From MSPOR6 sp964652195 (GTDB taxonomy: Bacteria; Poribacteria; WGA-4E; WGA-3G), in contig CAZZBB010000073.1 in the NCBI GenBank assembly GCA_964652195.1, forward strand, positions 1 through 64,000: a DNA stretch of 64,000 nt, in the 5' to 3' direction. Shown here piece after piece: positions 18,038 through 27,084 of this stretch. Positions within the stretch are counted from its first letter, which is position 1; every line of letters starts with the position of its first letter. A model generated the notes under the pieces. The model searched no databases and was not told the origin of the DNA. It worked only from the letters and a program-made list of their open reading frames with translations. Made by a program: the position numbers and the translations under genes.

Positions 18038-19666
18038 ATGTCAACGAATGCCGACCTGATTGCCGAATGGCATGATGCCCCTGCCCCACTGCTCGGCTTA
18101 TTACACGCCTTTCATGACAGGGACGGATTCATTTCTGAAGAATCTCTCCGAGATATTGCAGTTGGACTACGAATTCCCCTTGCTGAACTTTTTGGCACGG
18201 TAACCTTCTATCACCATTTGGCTTGTGAAGCACCAGGACAGGCTGTACCTCGTATATGTACCGGTCCTGTTTGTCGTCTACAAGGCGGGTTAGAAATCCT
18301 TAATGCATTAAAAAGTGAAGGGGCAACTGAAATGCCGTGTGCAGGCAGGTGTGATGATTGTGTCCCAGTTTTAAAAGGACATCAAGTACTCACAGGAAAA
18401 GATGTAGGAACACTTTCTATACAACCAACACCACTCCCACCACCCTATTCAGGTGATAATGAAGAATGCATCTTCGCAGATATCCGTGAACCGGAACGAA
18501 ACACACTCGAAGGTTATCAACAGACAGGCGGATACGATAGTATAAAACATGCAATATCATCCCTTAGTCCAGAGCAAGTAATTGAAACATTAAAACAGAG
18601 CCAACTTGCAGGTAGAGGTGGAGCAGGTTTTCCCACTGGTATGAAATGGGAATCCGTGCTGAATGCACCAGGTGAGCCAAAGACTATTGTGTGTAATGCT
18701 GATGAAGGTGAACCCGGATGTTTTAAGGATAGAGTTATTCTTGACTACGCGCCACATGCTGTTATTGAAGGGATGACACTGGCAGCTTATGCAACAGGAG
18801 CAACTCGTGGGTTTATCTATCTCCGATATGAGTATCCAGAAACCTATAAGATACTTGAAAACGCACTTATAGAAGCAGAAGCGGAAGGATTGATTGGTGA
18901 TGATATACTTGGAACAGAATTAAAATTCCATATCTACATACGACGCGGAGCAGGTGCGTATGTTTGTGGAGAAGAGGGATCATTGTTAAACAGTTTAGAA
19001 GGTAAACATCCATTCCCAAGAAATCGTCCCCCATATCCAGTAACCCACGGTTTTGAAAACCTGCCTACAGCAGTAAACAACGTTGAGACACTTGCTGCTG
19101 CTGTCCAAATAGTCCGTCATGGTGCTGAATGGTATAAAAACCTTAGTTATGATGAAAATCTTGCAGGAACAAAGATTATTAGCCTGTCCGGAGACATACA
19201 AAAACCGGGAAATTATGAAGTACCGTTCGGACTTCCACTTAAAACACTGCTTTACGATTGGGCAGGTGGTGCATTAGAAGGGCGATCTATTCAAGCAATT
19301 TCTTCCGCAGGATTGTCAGGAGGATTCATTGGTGAGAGGGATTTTGACATCAATATAGATGAACCCAGTTTCCAAAGTGTAGGGGCAATGCTTGGGGCTG
19401 CAGGTATAATGGTGTTTGATGATACGCGTGATATGGTGGATGTCGCGCACAATGCAATGGCGTTTTTCGCAGAAGAATCTTGTGGGAAGTGTTTCCCGTG
19501 CCGGATCGGAACACACAGACTTACTGAACTTTTATCTGAACCACTAACTCAGAAATCGTTAGAGTTGATTGCAGAAATCGGAAGTGTTATGAAGGCAACA
19601 AGTGCTTGTGGTCTTGGAACCGCTGCCCCGAATATCACCGACAGTTTAATGAGATTAAGTTTGTAA
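18038..19666 (+). CDS. NuoE-NuoF fusion, NADH-oxidising flavoprotein
   Basis: 542 residues. The N-terminal 130 or so form a NuoE-like thioredoxin fold with [2Fe-2S] ligands spaced C-x4-C and C-x3-C (CTGPVC and CAGRC). The rest is NuoF: GRGGAGFPTGMKW (FMN/NADH site), NADEGEPGCFKDR, GAGAYVCGEEGSLLNSLEG, and the [4Fe-4S] ligands ESCGKCFPC plus a later Cys in SACGLG. All ligands are present. The same fusion order occurs in HoxF- and FdsB-type subunits of NAD-linked hydrogenases and formate dehydrogenases. No such partner gene is here, so the electron acceptor is unknown. Cytoplasmic. Confidence 0.92.
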   Translation: MSTNADLIAEWHDAPAPLLGLLHAFHDRDGFISEESLRDIAVGLRIPLAELFGTVTFYHHLACEAPGQAVPRICTGPVCRLQGGLEILNALKSEGATEMPCAGRCDDCVPVLKGHQVLTGKDVGTLSIQPTPLPPPYSGDNEECIFADIREPERNTLEGYQQTGGYDSIKHAISSLSPEQVIETLKQSQLAGRGGAGFPTGMKWESVLNAPGEPKTIVCNADEGEPGCFKDRVILDYAPHAVIEGMTLAAYATGATRGFIYLRYEYPETYKILENALIEAEAEGLIGDDILGTELKFHIYIRRGAGAYVCGEEGSLLNSLEGKHPFPRNRPPYPVTHGFENLPTAVNNVETLAAAVQIVRHGAEWYKNLSYDENLAGTKIISLSGDIQKPGNYEVPFGLPLKTLLYDWAGGALEGRSIQAISSAGLSGGFIGERDFDINIDEPSFQSVGAMLGAAGIMVFDDTRDMVDVAHNAMAFFAEESCGKCFPCRIGTHRLTELLSEPLTQKSLELIAEIGSVMKATSACGLGTAAPNITDSLMRLSL

Positions 19667-19725
19667 ATATCACCAAATACAAGAAAGATAGACAGGCTTA
19701 GTATGACCACAATAAGCGTATTCTG

Positions 19726-20919
19726 ATGTGGAGTCAAGGTTTTCTTTCTCTCTGCATCATCGTGTTTGTAGTTGGGTTGATTACAGGTCCGGTACATCTA
19801 TTTTTCCCAGTATACACAGAAGAAGTCTTGGGGGAAAACCCGTTATATGCAGCATTATTACGTGCAATCCCCATCGGACTTGGTGGTATTACAGCACTCA
19901 TCGGAGGTAAACTATGTGACCGGTTTGGGCGAAAACCGACATTACTCATCGGTATAACTGGTGCTGTTGTTATTGGAAGTTTGTTCACTACGGAAATACC
20001 TTTATTTATATGGGGTATTTTGTGCTATGAAGGTGTCGCATCAGGATTCAAAACTGCAGGTGGGCAAACATACCTTATTAGTTCAGTAACACCAGAACGA
20101 TTAGGGTCAGCAACCGGTCTCTACTTTATCAGCAGCACAGTGGGAAGTGCCATTGGGAATGCAATTGCTGGAGAAATAATATCTCGCAGACATTTCAGTA
20201 ATTTTGGTATTGGAGCTATAATCCTATCAGGATTAGTATTTATATGTGCTTGTATATTCTTACCACGTCTTAATAGACCAAGTGATACCGCACAGAAAAA
20301 GGAGGGAAGTTGGAAATCAACACTGAATAAAGGAAAGTATATCGATTTATTACGTCGCTCTGACATTTGGATGTTAATAGGGTTGCGTGTGTTTCCAACA
20401 TACTATTGGGGTTCTGTAAACCTTTTGATGCCGATACTAATTCATCGTATCGCTGGAGATAGAGCTACCGGTTATTACGGGACTTTCAGTTTACTATTTG
20501 CTTTTACATGCCAATTCGCCATCGGTAGAATATGTGATGCAGTTGGACACCGTTTACCTGCACTATTGACGAATGGTATTATCACAATTCTTGCTTTCGG
20601 TTTAGCTATCTTTCACGATTCATTCATTGCCCTTGAGATATTTGGGATACTGGGTGCTGGTGCAGCGTGGGGGCTTTCTACAACTATTCCAAGATTCATT
20701 AATGAGTTTACGGATTCAGAAGAGAAGGGACACGGGGTTGGTCTTACGCATTTAGCTTGGAGCACTGGATTTCTCCTTGGATATGTTGTAAGTGGAATAC
20801 TAATTAATATATCTGTTCATACACCTTTTATTGTTGCAGGATTATTCCTGATTTGTTCAACCTGTATTGCCTATAAACTTTGGCATACTCATAAAAAAAT
20901 AAGGAAGGAACTTCCATGA
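19726..20919 (+). CDS. Major facilitator superfamily transporter
   Basis: 397 residues with about 12 hydrophobic helices. The MFS loop motif GGKLCDRFGRKPTLL lies between helices 2 and 3, and a second, weaker copy (FAIGRICDAVGHRLPAL) marks the half-repeat. The inserted loop after helix 6 is charged. The start at 19726 has no ribosome site, and an ATG at 19702 lies in another frame, so the true beginning is uncertain. It overlaps the next gene by 4 nt (ATGA). The substrate is unknown. Confidence 0.85.
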   Translation: MWSQGFLSLCIIVFVVGLITGPVHLFFPVYTEEVLGENPLYAALLRAIPIGLGGITALIGGKLCDRFGRKPTLLIGITGAVVIGSLFTTEIPLFIWGILCYEGVASGFKTAGGQTYLISSVTPERLGSATGLYFISSTVGSAIGNAIAGEIISRRHFSNFGIGAIILSGLVFICACIFLPRLNRPSDTAQKKEGSWKSTLNKGKYIDLLRRSDIWMLIGLRVFPTYYWGSVNLLMPILIHRIAGDRATGYYGTFSLLFAFTCQFAIGRICDAVGHRLPALLTNGIITILAFGLAIFHDSFIALEIFGILGAGAAWGLSTTIPRFINEFTDSEEKGHGVGLTHLAWSTGFLLGYVVSGILINISVHTPFIVAGLFLICSTCIAYKLWHTHKKIRKELP

Positions 20920-21443
20920 TTTTTGCTGAACTTGATTTAGAAAATGCTGAACATCTTGACCTTACAAATGCCCAATGGCGTTATGCTGATGGGCTTGTTC
21001 CCGGTGAACCTAATGGTGGGTTGGTCGATCAAATGCCAGAAACACCGGCACGACTCGCTGATTATGACGATTCAGGATGGGATGTCTGTGAAAATATACA
21101 AGAGATCGTCTCAACAGGATTCTGTTTTGGTTGGTATCGTATAACTGTTACTTTACCTGAAGAGGTTGATGGAAAATCAATCGCTGGTTCTAAAGTGTGG
21201 TTTCATACCTGTATTGATGATTACGGAGAAGTCTGGGTTGATGGTGAAATTGACTTGGCTTTTGGTAAGTCTGGACGTGGGGCTGCTTCAGGTTTTAATG
21301 CTCCTCAAAGAGTTATCGTATCCGAAAGTGCGGAACCCGGTGCTCAGCATGTGTTGGCATGTTTAGCTGTCAACGGACCGTTTGCAAGACCGGGTGGCGG
21401 TATTTTTCTGCGGTTTGCTAAGCTTGAGTTTGAACAGGAATAA
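20916..21443 (+). CDS. Galactose-binding-like beta-sandwich protein
   Basis: 175 residues without signal peptide. WRYADG, DDSGWD, FGWYRITVTLPEEVDG, KVWFHTCIDDYGEVWVDGE and the final GGGIFLRFAKLEF match the jelly-roll sugar-binding domain seen at the front of glycoside hydrolase family 2 enzymes, here standing alone. It overlaps the MFS gene (ATGA), which suggests that the pair handles one compound, perhaps a sugar. No catalytic domain is present. Confidence 0.65.
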   Translation: MIFAELDLENAEHLDLTNAQWRYADGLVPGEPNGGLVDQMPETPARLADYDDSGWDVCENIQEIVSTGFCFGWYRITVTLPEEVDGKSIAGSKVWFHTCIDDYGEVWVDGEIDLAFGKSGRGAASGFNAPQRVIVSESAEPGAQHVLACLAVNGPFARPGGGIFLRFAKLEFEQE

Positions 21444-21500
21444 GCCTTTCAAGTTATTTGGGGGTGGCAGATTGCTACCCCTAATTTAATGGACTAAGAA

Positions 21501-22220
21501 TTGTCAACCATACCAACATCCCACAATCATCAAGTCCTGTCCAAAGCTGTTGTATTGTTAAGTGGTGGATTGGATTCCACAACTACTTTAGCAATTGCGC
21601 GTTCGGAAGGATATGAAACCTACGCGTTGAGTATTCGATATGGACAGAGAAACAATGTTGAACTTAGATGTGCTGAAAATAATGCAAGAATATTGGGAGC
21701 AAAACAACATACAATTATTGACATAGATCTCCGTATATTTGGTGCATCTGCTTTGACGTCTGATATTGATGTACCTAAAGACCGAACTGATAAGGTAATG
21801 ACTTCAGGTATACCCATTACCTACGTTCCCGCCAGAAATACCATCTTTCTCTCCTACGCACTTTCTTGGGCTGAAGTGCTTTCATCCGATACTATTTTCA
21901 CTGGAGTTAATGCTGTTGACTATAGTGGTTATCCAGATTGTCGTCCAGAATATATACAGGCTTATCAGAAGATGGCAAACCTCGCAACACAAGCTGGGGT
22001 GGAAGGTAAAACAAAACTAACGATATGTACCCCGCTGATTGACAAAACAAAGGCAGAAATAATAAAAATCGGAACGGCACTCGGTCTCGATTATAGTCTC
22101 ACCTTAAGTTGCTACGATCCTGACACGGAAGGCAGGGCGTGTGGGAGATGTGATAGCTGCTTGCTCCGAAAGAGAGGCTTTAAAGAGGCAGGCATCCCCG
22201 ATCCGACACGATATAGTTAA
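21501..22220 (+). CDS. queC: 7-cyano-7-deazaguanine synthase
   Basis: 239 residues. The ATP-pyrophosphatase loop SGGLDSTTTLAIA (21 onward), ITYVPARNTIFLSYAL, GVNAVDYSGYPDCRPEY and the zinc-binding cysteines in SCYDPDTEGRACGRCDSC identify QueC. QueC converts 7-carboxy-7-deazaguanine to preQ0 with ammonia and ATP on the way to queuosine. Length is normal. The start is TTG with a weak ribosome site. No other queuosine genes are in the window; two HAD genes follow after 11 nt. Confidence 0.96.
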   Translation: MSTIPTSHNHQVLSKAVVLLSGGLDSTTTLAIARSEGYETYALSIRYGQRNNVELRCAENNARILGAKQHTIIDIDLRIFGASALTSDIDVPKDRTDKVMTSGIPITYVPARNTIFLSYALSWAEVLSSDTIFTGVNAVDYSGYPDCRPEYIQAYQKMANLATQAGVEGKTKLTICTPLIDKTKAEIIKIGTALGLDYSLTLSCYDPDTEGRACGRCDSCLLRKRGFKEAGIPDPTRYS

Positions 22221-22231
22221 AGCGAGTTAAT

Positions 22232-22948
22232 ATGATACAAGCGGTATTCTTTGATTTTTATTGGACTTTAGGCGTTTGGGGACAGCCACTTGAGGATAGA
22301 GTTCAAAAGATCGCAGAACGATATGACTTTGAAGTTGATTGGGATAAATACTCAGTAGCGGTCAGGAGTTTGTATGGTGATGCATCAGGATCAGATCCAA
22401 AAACACATTCACTACTTCAAACAATGGATAGAATCGTGAAGAGTTATGGTGATTTTATCAAACAACTCGGTGTTGAAAAACATGTAGGACAGATCACATG
22501 GGAGTTGTTGCAATCCGAACATTCACTCTTTGGTGCGAATAACGCTATTCTTTACCATGACACTATTCCGACTTTGAAACACCTAAAAGAGGATGGATAT
22601 AAGTTAGCGATTGTCTCCAATTGGGATACTCCCTTATTTCCGTTATTAGAACGACTTGGTATTGCACATTATTTTGACACCATCACAGCTTCACATGATG
22701 AGCGTGTTCGTTCAGCTAAACCAGATCCACATATCTTTGAGTATACTCTTAAGAAAGTTGGTGTCACTGCTGAAGAAACTGTTCATGTCGGTGATACTTT
22801 CGAAGCGGATATTATTGGTGCTCAAGGTGTTGGGATTCGTCCAATTCTTATTGACCGTATGGGTTCACAAGAAGATAGATGGGATGAAACGATTCAAACT
22901 TTATCAGAGTTACCAGAACTTCTTACTTGTTCCGTTGGTTCTGTTTAA
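22232..22948 (+). CDS. HAD-superfamily hydrolase, paralog 1
   Basis: 238 residues. Motif I is FFDFYWTL: nucleophile Asp8 is present, but the second position is Tyr, as in haloacid dehalogenase-type members (DxYGT) rather than the DxD of phosphatases. Motif II is IVSNWDTPL, motif III the Lys in RSAKPDP and motif IV HVGDTFEADI. A helical cap lies between motifs I and II. It is followed 12 nt later by a tandem paralog whose second half is nearly identical. The substrate is unknown. Confidence 0.88.
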   Translation: MIQAVFFDFYWTLGVWGQPLEDRVQKIAERYDFEVDWDKYSVAVRSLYGDASGSDPKTHSLLQTMDRIVKSYGDFIKQLGVEKHVGQITWELLQSEHSLFGANNAILYHDTIPTLKHLKEDGYKLAIVSNWDTPLFPLLERLGIAHYFDTITASHDERVRSAKPDPHIFEYTLKKVGVTAEETVHVGDTFEADIIGAQGVGIRPILIDRMGSQEDRWDETIQTLSELPELLTCSVGSV

Positions 22949-22960
22949 ACCAGGGAATTT

Positions 22961-23668
22961 ATGGTAAAAGCGGTTTTCTTCGATTTTTACAAAACGCTTT
23001 CATTTTGGGGAGAGAGTAGGTTTAAAGAAAGTTTAAAAAGGATAGTTGAAGATTATGGTGTAGAAATTAATTGGGAACATTATGATACAGCAATAAAAGA
23101 TCTATTCGTAAATACTCCTGTGTCTAATACTGCTATGGATTTGTTACTGGATTCGGTGATGGATACAATGATTCGGGAGTGTGATTTTATTAGAAAATTG
23201 GGTATTCAGGATTATGTGGAGCAAATTGCATGGGAACTCTTACAATCTGGACACCCACTTTTTGCTGTTACAGATGCTACACTATACGACGATGTTGTAC
23301 CAACCCTTCAGCATTTACGAGAAGCGGATATTAAGTTAGCGATTGTCTCCAATTGGGATACACCGTTATTCCCGTTATTAGAACGACTGGGTATTGTCCA
23401 CTATTTTGACACCATTACGGCTTCACATGATGTGCGTGTTCGGTCAGCAAAACCGGATCCACATATCTTTGAGTATACACTTAAGAAAGTTGGTGTCACT
23501 GCTGAAGAAACTGTTCATGTGGGTGATACCTTTGATGCAGACATCTTAGGGGCACAGGGGGTTGGAATTCGTCCGATATTGCTTGACCGAGATGGCACAC
23601 AAACCGGTAGATGGAAGGAAACGATTCAGAGTCTTGCTGAGTTGTCTGAGTTAGTTAATCTTCGCTAA
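22961..23668 (+). CDS. HAD-superfamily hydrolase, paralog 2
   Basis: 235 residues, tandem copy of the preceding gene. Motif I is FFDFYKTL with the same Tyr at the second position, followed by IVSNWDTPL, RSAKPDP and HVGDTFDADI. The first 120 residues differ widely from paralog 1, whereas residues about 125-215 are almost the same, down to a 41-nt stretch without a difference. It overlaps the convergent LarA-like gene by 14 bp at the 3' end. Confidence 0.88.
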   Translation: MVKAVFFDFYKTLSFWGESRFKESLKRIVEDYGVEINWEHYDTAIKDLFVNTPVSNTAMDLLLDSVMDTMIRECDFIRKLGIQDYVEQIAWELLQSGHPLFAVTDATLYDDVVPTLQHLREADIKLAIVSNWDTPLFPLLERLGIVHYFDTITASHDVRVRSAKPDPHIFEYTLKKVGVTAEETVHVGDTFDADILGAQGVGIRPILLDRDGTQTGRWKETIQSLAELSELVNLR

Positions 23669-24935
23669 ACCGAGAGCGTAATGCCCATAGACCTTGTCCC
23701 GGTTCACTGATGTAGAAAAAGCCCCCGTCATTGAATCCATCAATAAGCATTTCAGGATTGTATTCAGTAAGGATTTCTTTTACTGGTGCCCACTCGTAGC
23801 CAACGGATTCAATCTCGGATTGGGTGAGATGTTCTGTCGCATAAACGACCTTGAAACGTCCCTCTGTACTGCCGTGAATTAAGTGGGCTGCAGCGGAAAG
23901 ATTCTCCTGTAATTCCTGATTTTCTTCCACTGCCTTTAGTGTGGTAGGTGTGCCACGGTATCCGTATTTGCGTATGAGCCTATCAATTTCGTCATCCTCA
24001 CCAAATTCACGTAATCCGGGAGCAATAATAATCAACTCTCCATCATCTGCCATTGCCATCCGTGTACGATAAATTGCCTTATTTCCAAGCCAAGTACTTT
24101 TGAATTCTCTCGGATCCAGGTAGACAACAACCTTGTCTAAAGGTTCATCTAAGAATGTCATGTTAACGTTACGGCTTAATTCAGCTGCCTCTTCAAAAGT
24201 GTGTGCATCGTCACCTATATAAAGTCCCCGCATGATGCGATCTCCTTCAACGTCAACATCCATCACACTCATTACATACACAATTCCAAGTTGTTTCAGA
24301 TAATGTGTATGTGCATAGTTTAGGACTCTTCTGACTGATGTATCAGTTCGACCCATCAATCTTTCCATACCGTCTACGGCACCGAGGAAATGGGATTTAT
24401 TGATCATTTCCACACCACCCGCACCGACAAGGATATTCTTGAATCCATTTGCAATCCCAATTACTTCATGCGGAATCACCTGTCCTACTGAAATAATGAG
24501 TTCATAATCTCCCTCAACAAGACGACTGTTAACAGCAACAGGAATACTATAATCCAGTTTACCACCTGATACATCACTTACAAATTCTGATGGCACATCC
24601 CCAAAATGATAAAGTCCTGTTCTCCAGTGATGTACATGGTACGTTGCATTCGGTAAATCACCATACATCTCTGAGATATGATCATCGGTCATGGGAGAAT
24701 GTGTCCCGATAGCAGGTAGGATATCAAATATCTGTCCATTGGCAGCATCCCAAAGTTCATAGAGAATACGGGTAAGTTCACCCGCGTTTGAATGTAGACG
24801 CGTAATATCAGGTGGAACAACCAAGATTTTCTTCGGTATCCCACCCAACTTGAGGAGTGCCTCGTGTATTAAGGTATGCTTTTCTTCGGATGCGATGACG
24901 GTGTCTTTTCCACCGTGGGCAATATAGGTCGACAT
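23655..24935 (-). CDS. LarA-like (DUF2088) racemase family protein
   Basis: 426 residues from ATG 24935, preceded by AAGGA at a good distance; a frame open to 24980 lacks a ribosome site. The N-terminal half has VVPPDITRLHSNAG, matching the DxTR segment of nickel-pincer lactate racemase LarA, and GVEMINKSHFLGAVDGMERLMGR lies mid-protein. The C-terminal domain has YLDPREFKSTWLGNKA. LarA relatives racemise or epimerise 2-hydroxy acids with a pyridinium-derived nickel cofactor. No larB/C/E genes are here, so the reaction is inferred. Convergent with the second HAD gene. Confidence 0.85.
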   Translation of the reverse strand: MSTYIAHGGKDTVIASEEKHTLIHEALLKLGGIPKKILVVPPDITRLHSNAGELTRILYELWDAANGQIFDILPAIGTHSPMTDDHISEMYGDLPNATYHVHHWRTGLYHFGDVPSEFVSDVSGGKLDYSIPVAVNSRLVEGDYELIISVGQVIPHEVIGIANGFKNILVGAGGVEMINKSHFLGAVDGMERLMGRTDTSVRRVLNYAHTHYLKQLGIVYVMSVMDVDVEGDRIMRGLYIGDDAHTFEEAAELSRNVNMTFLDEPLDKVVVYLDPREFKSTWLGNKAIYRTRMAMADDGELIIIAPGLREFGEDDEIDRLIRKYGYRGTPTTLKAVEENQELQENLSAAAHLIHGSTEGRFKVVYATEHLTQSEIESVGYEWAPVKEILTEYNPEMLIDGFNDGGFFYISEPGQGLWALRSRFSED

Positions 24936-24992
24936 ATTTATTTTCCTTACGGTTCGGTTAGGTGGATTGGGTGATAACATCCGGATAGAAGG

Positions 24993-25037
24993 AGGAAGGA
25001 ATTATCCTATGTGTAGGAACTTCCTTCCATCCTTCCA
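24993..25037. repeat. GGAAGG/CCTTCC inverted repeat
   Basis: GGAGGAAGGAA and TTCCTTCCATCC arms surround ATTATCCTATGTGTAGGA. It lies between the LarA-like and ConA-like genes. A related TTCCATCCTTCC hairpin occurs at 51806-51890. It may act as a transcript-end hairpin. Confidence 0.5.
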
Positions 25038-25046
25038 CGCTATTCT

Positions 25047-25787
25047 TTAATAGGCGTCCTTAATCGCACCCCAAGTCGTGCTTAGTTTATCCTTGGGTTC
25101 AACAGGTAAAACGAAATCATCAACCGAATCACCGATAAATAGGTTATCTATGTAAACAAGACCGTAATTTCCAAACTTACCGGTTTTGAAGGTACCATCT
25201 TGTCCTTCTGTTGCAGGATCAATGTTATCAAATCCCGTATTGTCTTTACGATCTTTCAGTTTAAATGTGAATTCATCACCAGAAAGCGTGAGTTGTGCAC
25301 GATACCAGACTTCAGGTCTATTTTCTACTGAACCTGCCTTAATCTGTGCCCAGCCACCTTGTCGCTTGTAAAAGTGATAATCTCTGCCACCTTGTCGTCG
25401 GTCACTCAAGTAGAATTTCTCATTATCTTGAAAACGGAAGACGACTCCCATATAGAAGTCATCTGGAAACATCATATCCCATTCCGCTACATAATCACTC
25501 CAACTGTCTTCTCCAACCACATAGATTGAACCACCTACATCGTGGCGAGAAGCATTGGATGGATTAGTTGATGTTTTGAGTACTTTATTGCTCTTGTCTT
25601 TCGGATCAGCAACGACTTCTGCCTTTGTTTTGCCATCAAATCCTATTTCCCATTTATCGGGTTCATTACCGATGGTATCCTTCTCAAAATCGTCATGAAA
25701 GAACAACTTTGCTGAAGCGTTTATAGAGGCAAAGAAGAACATTGTTAACAGTATTACGAAAGTAATTAATAGAGATGAAAAACGCAT
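25047..25787 (-). CDS. Secreted concanavalin A-like protein with TTWG tail
   Basis: 246 residues. A signal peptide (LLITFVILLTMFFFASINASA) is followed by a beta-sandwich of the laminarinase/DUF1080-like kind: FFHDDFEKDTIG, KWEI, DYVAEWDMMFPDDFYMGVVFRFQDN, WYRAQLTLSGD, FGNYGLVYIDNLFIG. Such folds bind or cut polysaccharides; no catalytic pair is evident. The tail LSTTWGAIKDAY closely resembles that of the LamG protein at 9701-10459, which is otherwise different. Exported or surface location is inferred from the signal peptide. Confidence 0.8.
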   Translation of the reverse strand: MRFSSLLITFVILLTMFFFASINASAKLFFHDDFEKDTIGNEPDKWEIGFDGKTKAEVVADPKDKSNKVLKTSTNPSNASRHDVGGSIYVVGEDSWSDYVAEWDMMFPDDFYMGVVFRFQDNEKFYLSDRRQGGRDYHFYKRQGGWAQIKAGSVENRPEVWYRAQLTLSGDEFTFKLKDRKDNTGFDNIDPATEGQDGTFKTGKFGNYGLVYIDNLFIGDSVDDFVLPVEPKDKLSTTWGAIKDAY

Positions 25788-25881
25788 TTTTCCTCCAATA
25801 ATTGTTATCTATTTTACCTTGAATAATAGCAGGAATAAGTATATCATAATTATGGAAAAATAGTAATAAATTGAGGCATTA

Positions 25882-27084
25882 ATGCGTATTTTACATACTG
25901 CCGATTGGCATATAGGACAAAAATTACATGAACGATCTCGACATGATGAACATAAGCAATTTCTTGATTGGCTTTTAGATAAAATCAAAGAAAATGAAAT
26001 AGAACTTCTCCTTGTTTCAGGAGATATCTTCGACACCTCCCTCCCTTCCGCAGAAGCGACAAAACTCTATTACGAGTTCCTTTACAAACTTTCCAATGAA
26101 ACTAAGGCATATACCGTAATTATTGCTGGCAACCACGATTCAGCGCGTCATTTGGAAGCACCACATGAATTCCTTAAGATGGGACGCATCTACGTTGTTG
26201 GACTTGCCAATGAACCGTCTGAATGCGTTTTTACTATTCCTCCCGATAATCCACAGGTGGCTGTTGCAGCAGTGCCATATCTGTCCGAAAGTGAACTCGA
26301 ACATATCTCATTTGAAACAGAGGTAGAAAAAAGCGAGCGATATCGGGAACGTATTAAAACATTATATTCTGAATGTGTTACCAGTTTGGCTACAAACCTT
26401 CCGAAAATCCTGATGGGACACTTTTATGTTGAGGGGGGAAGCGTGAGTGGATCGGAGAGAAAAACACAAGGTGAACCACTCAGCGAATCTCAACCGAATA
26501 TACGAATTGGTGGAGCTACCGCTGTTCATGCCAGTGATTTTCCTGATGGTGTCGATTATGTTGCACTTGGACATCTCCATAGACCACAGATGATTAATGG
26601 GAAAGATTTTCCAATCCGATATTCCGGTTCACCGATTCCTTTAAGATTTAGCGAAATTAATTATCGAAAAAAGATATATATATTAGAGGTAACTGAGAAT
26701 GAAACATTGGAACAAGAGGAGATTGAAATCCCTGTTTTTAAAGAGTTATGTATTGTTGAGGGGGATGAAACCACTGTGCTTGGAAAGGCTATGTCAGGGG
26801 ATTGGAAAGAAAAATATATACAGGTTAAATTAAAATTAGATAAGGTTAGTTCGGGTATCAGTGATGAAATACGGAGTAAATTTAATGATCGTGGTGGTGA
26901 CGTATTAATAATTGAGGTAGAACTACCAGAAACAGATGGAGGACTTTCTATACAGATTGAAGAAATGGATCAGCCAGAAGAAATCTTTGAACAGTATCAC
27001 ATTTCAACTTTTGATAATCCCCCTGATGAGTCATTGAAACAGACATTTAATGAATTATTGCAGATGGTTGAGGAATCTAAATGA
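25882..27084 (+). CDS. sbcD: Exonuclease SbcD (Mre11-like)
   Basis: 400 residues. The phosphoesterase motifs come in order: DWHIGQ, GDIFD, GNHDS, a His in MGHFYVEGG and ALGHLHRPQ, which together bind two manganese ions. A capping and C-terminal domain follows. SbcD forms the nuclease part of SbcCD, which opens hairpins and trims double-strand ends. It overlaps sbcC by 4 nt (ATGA). Confidence 0.96.
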   Translation: MRILHTADWHIGQKLHERSRHDEHKQFLDWLLDKIKENEIELLLVSGDIFDTSLPSAEATKLYYEFLYKLSNETKAYTVIIAGNHDSARHLEAPHEFLKMGRIYVVGLANEPSECVFTIPPDNPQVAVAAVPYLSESELEHISFETEVEKSERYRERIKTLYSECVTSLATNLPKILMGHFYVEGGSVSGSERKTQGEPLSESQPNIRIGGATAVHASDFPDGVDYVALGHLHRPQMINGKDFPIRYSGSPIPLRFSEINYRKKIYILEVTENETLEQEEIEIPVFKELCIVEGDETTVLGKAMSGDWKEKYIQVKLKLDKVSSGISDEIRSKFNDRGGDVLIIEVELPETDGGLSIQIEEMDQPEEIFEQYHISTFDNPPDESLKQTFNELLQMVEESK

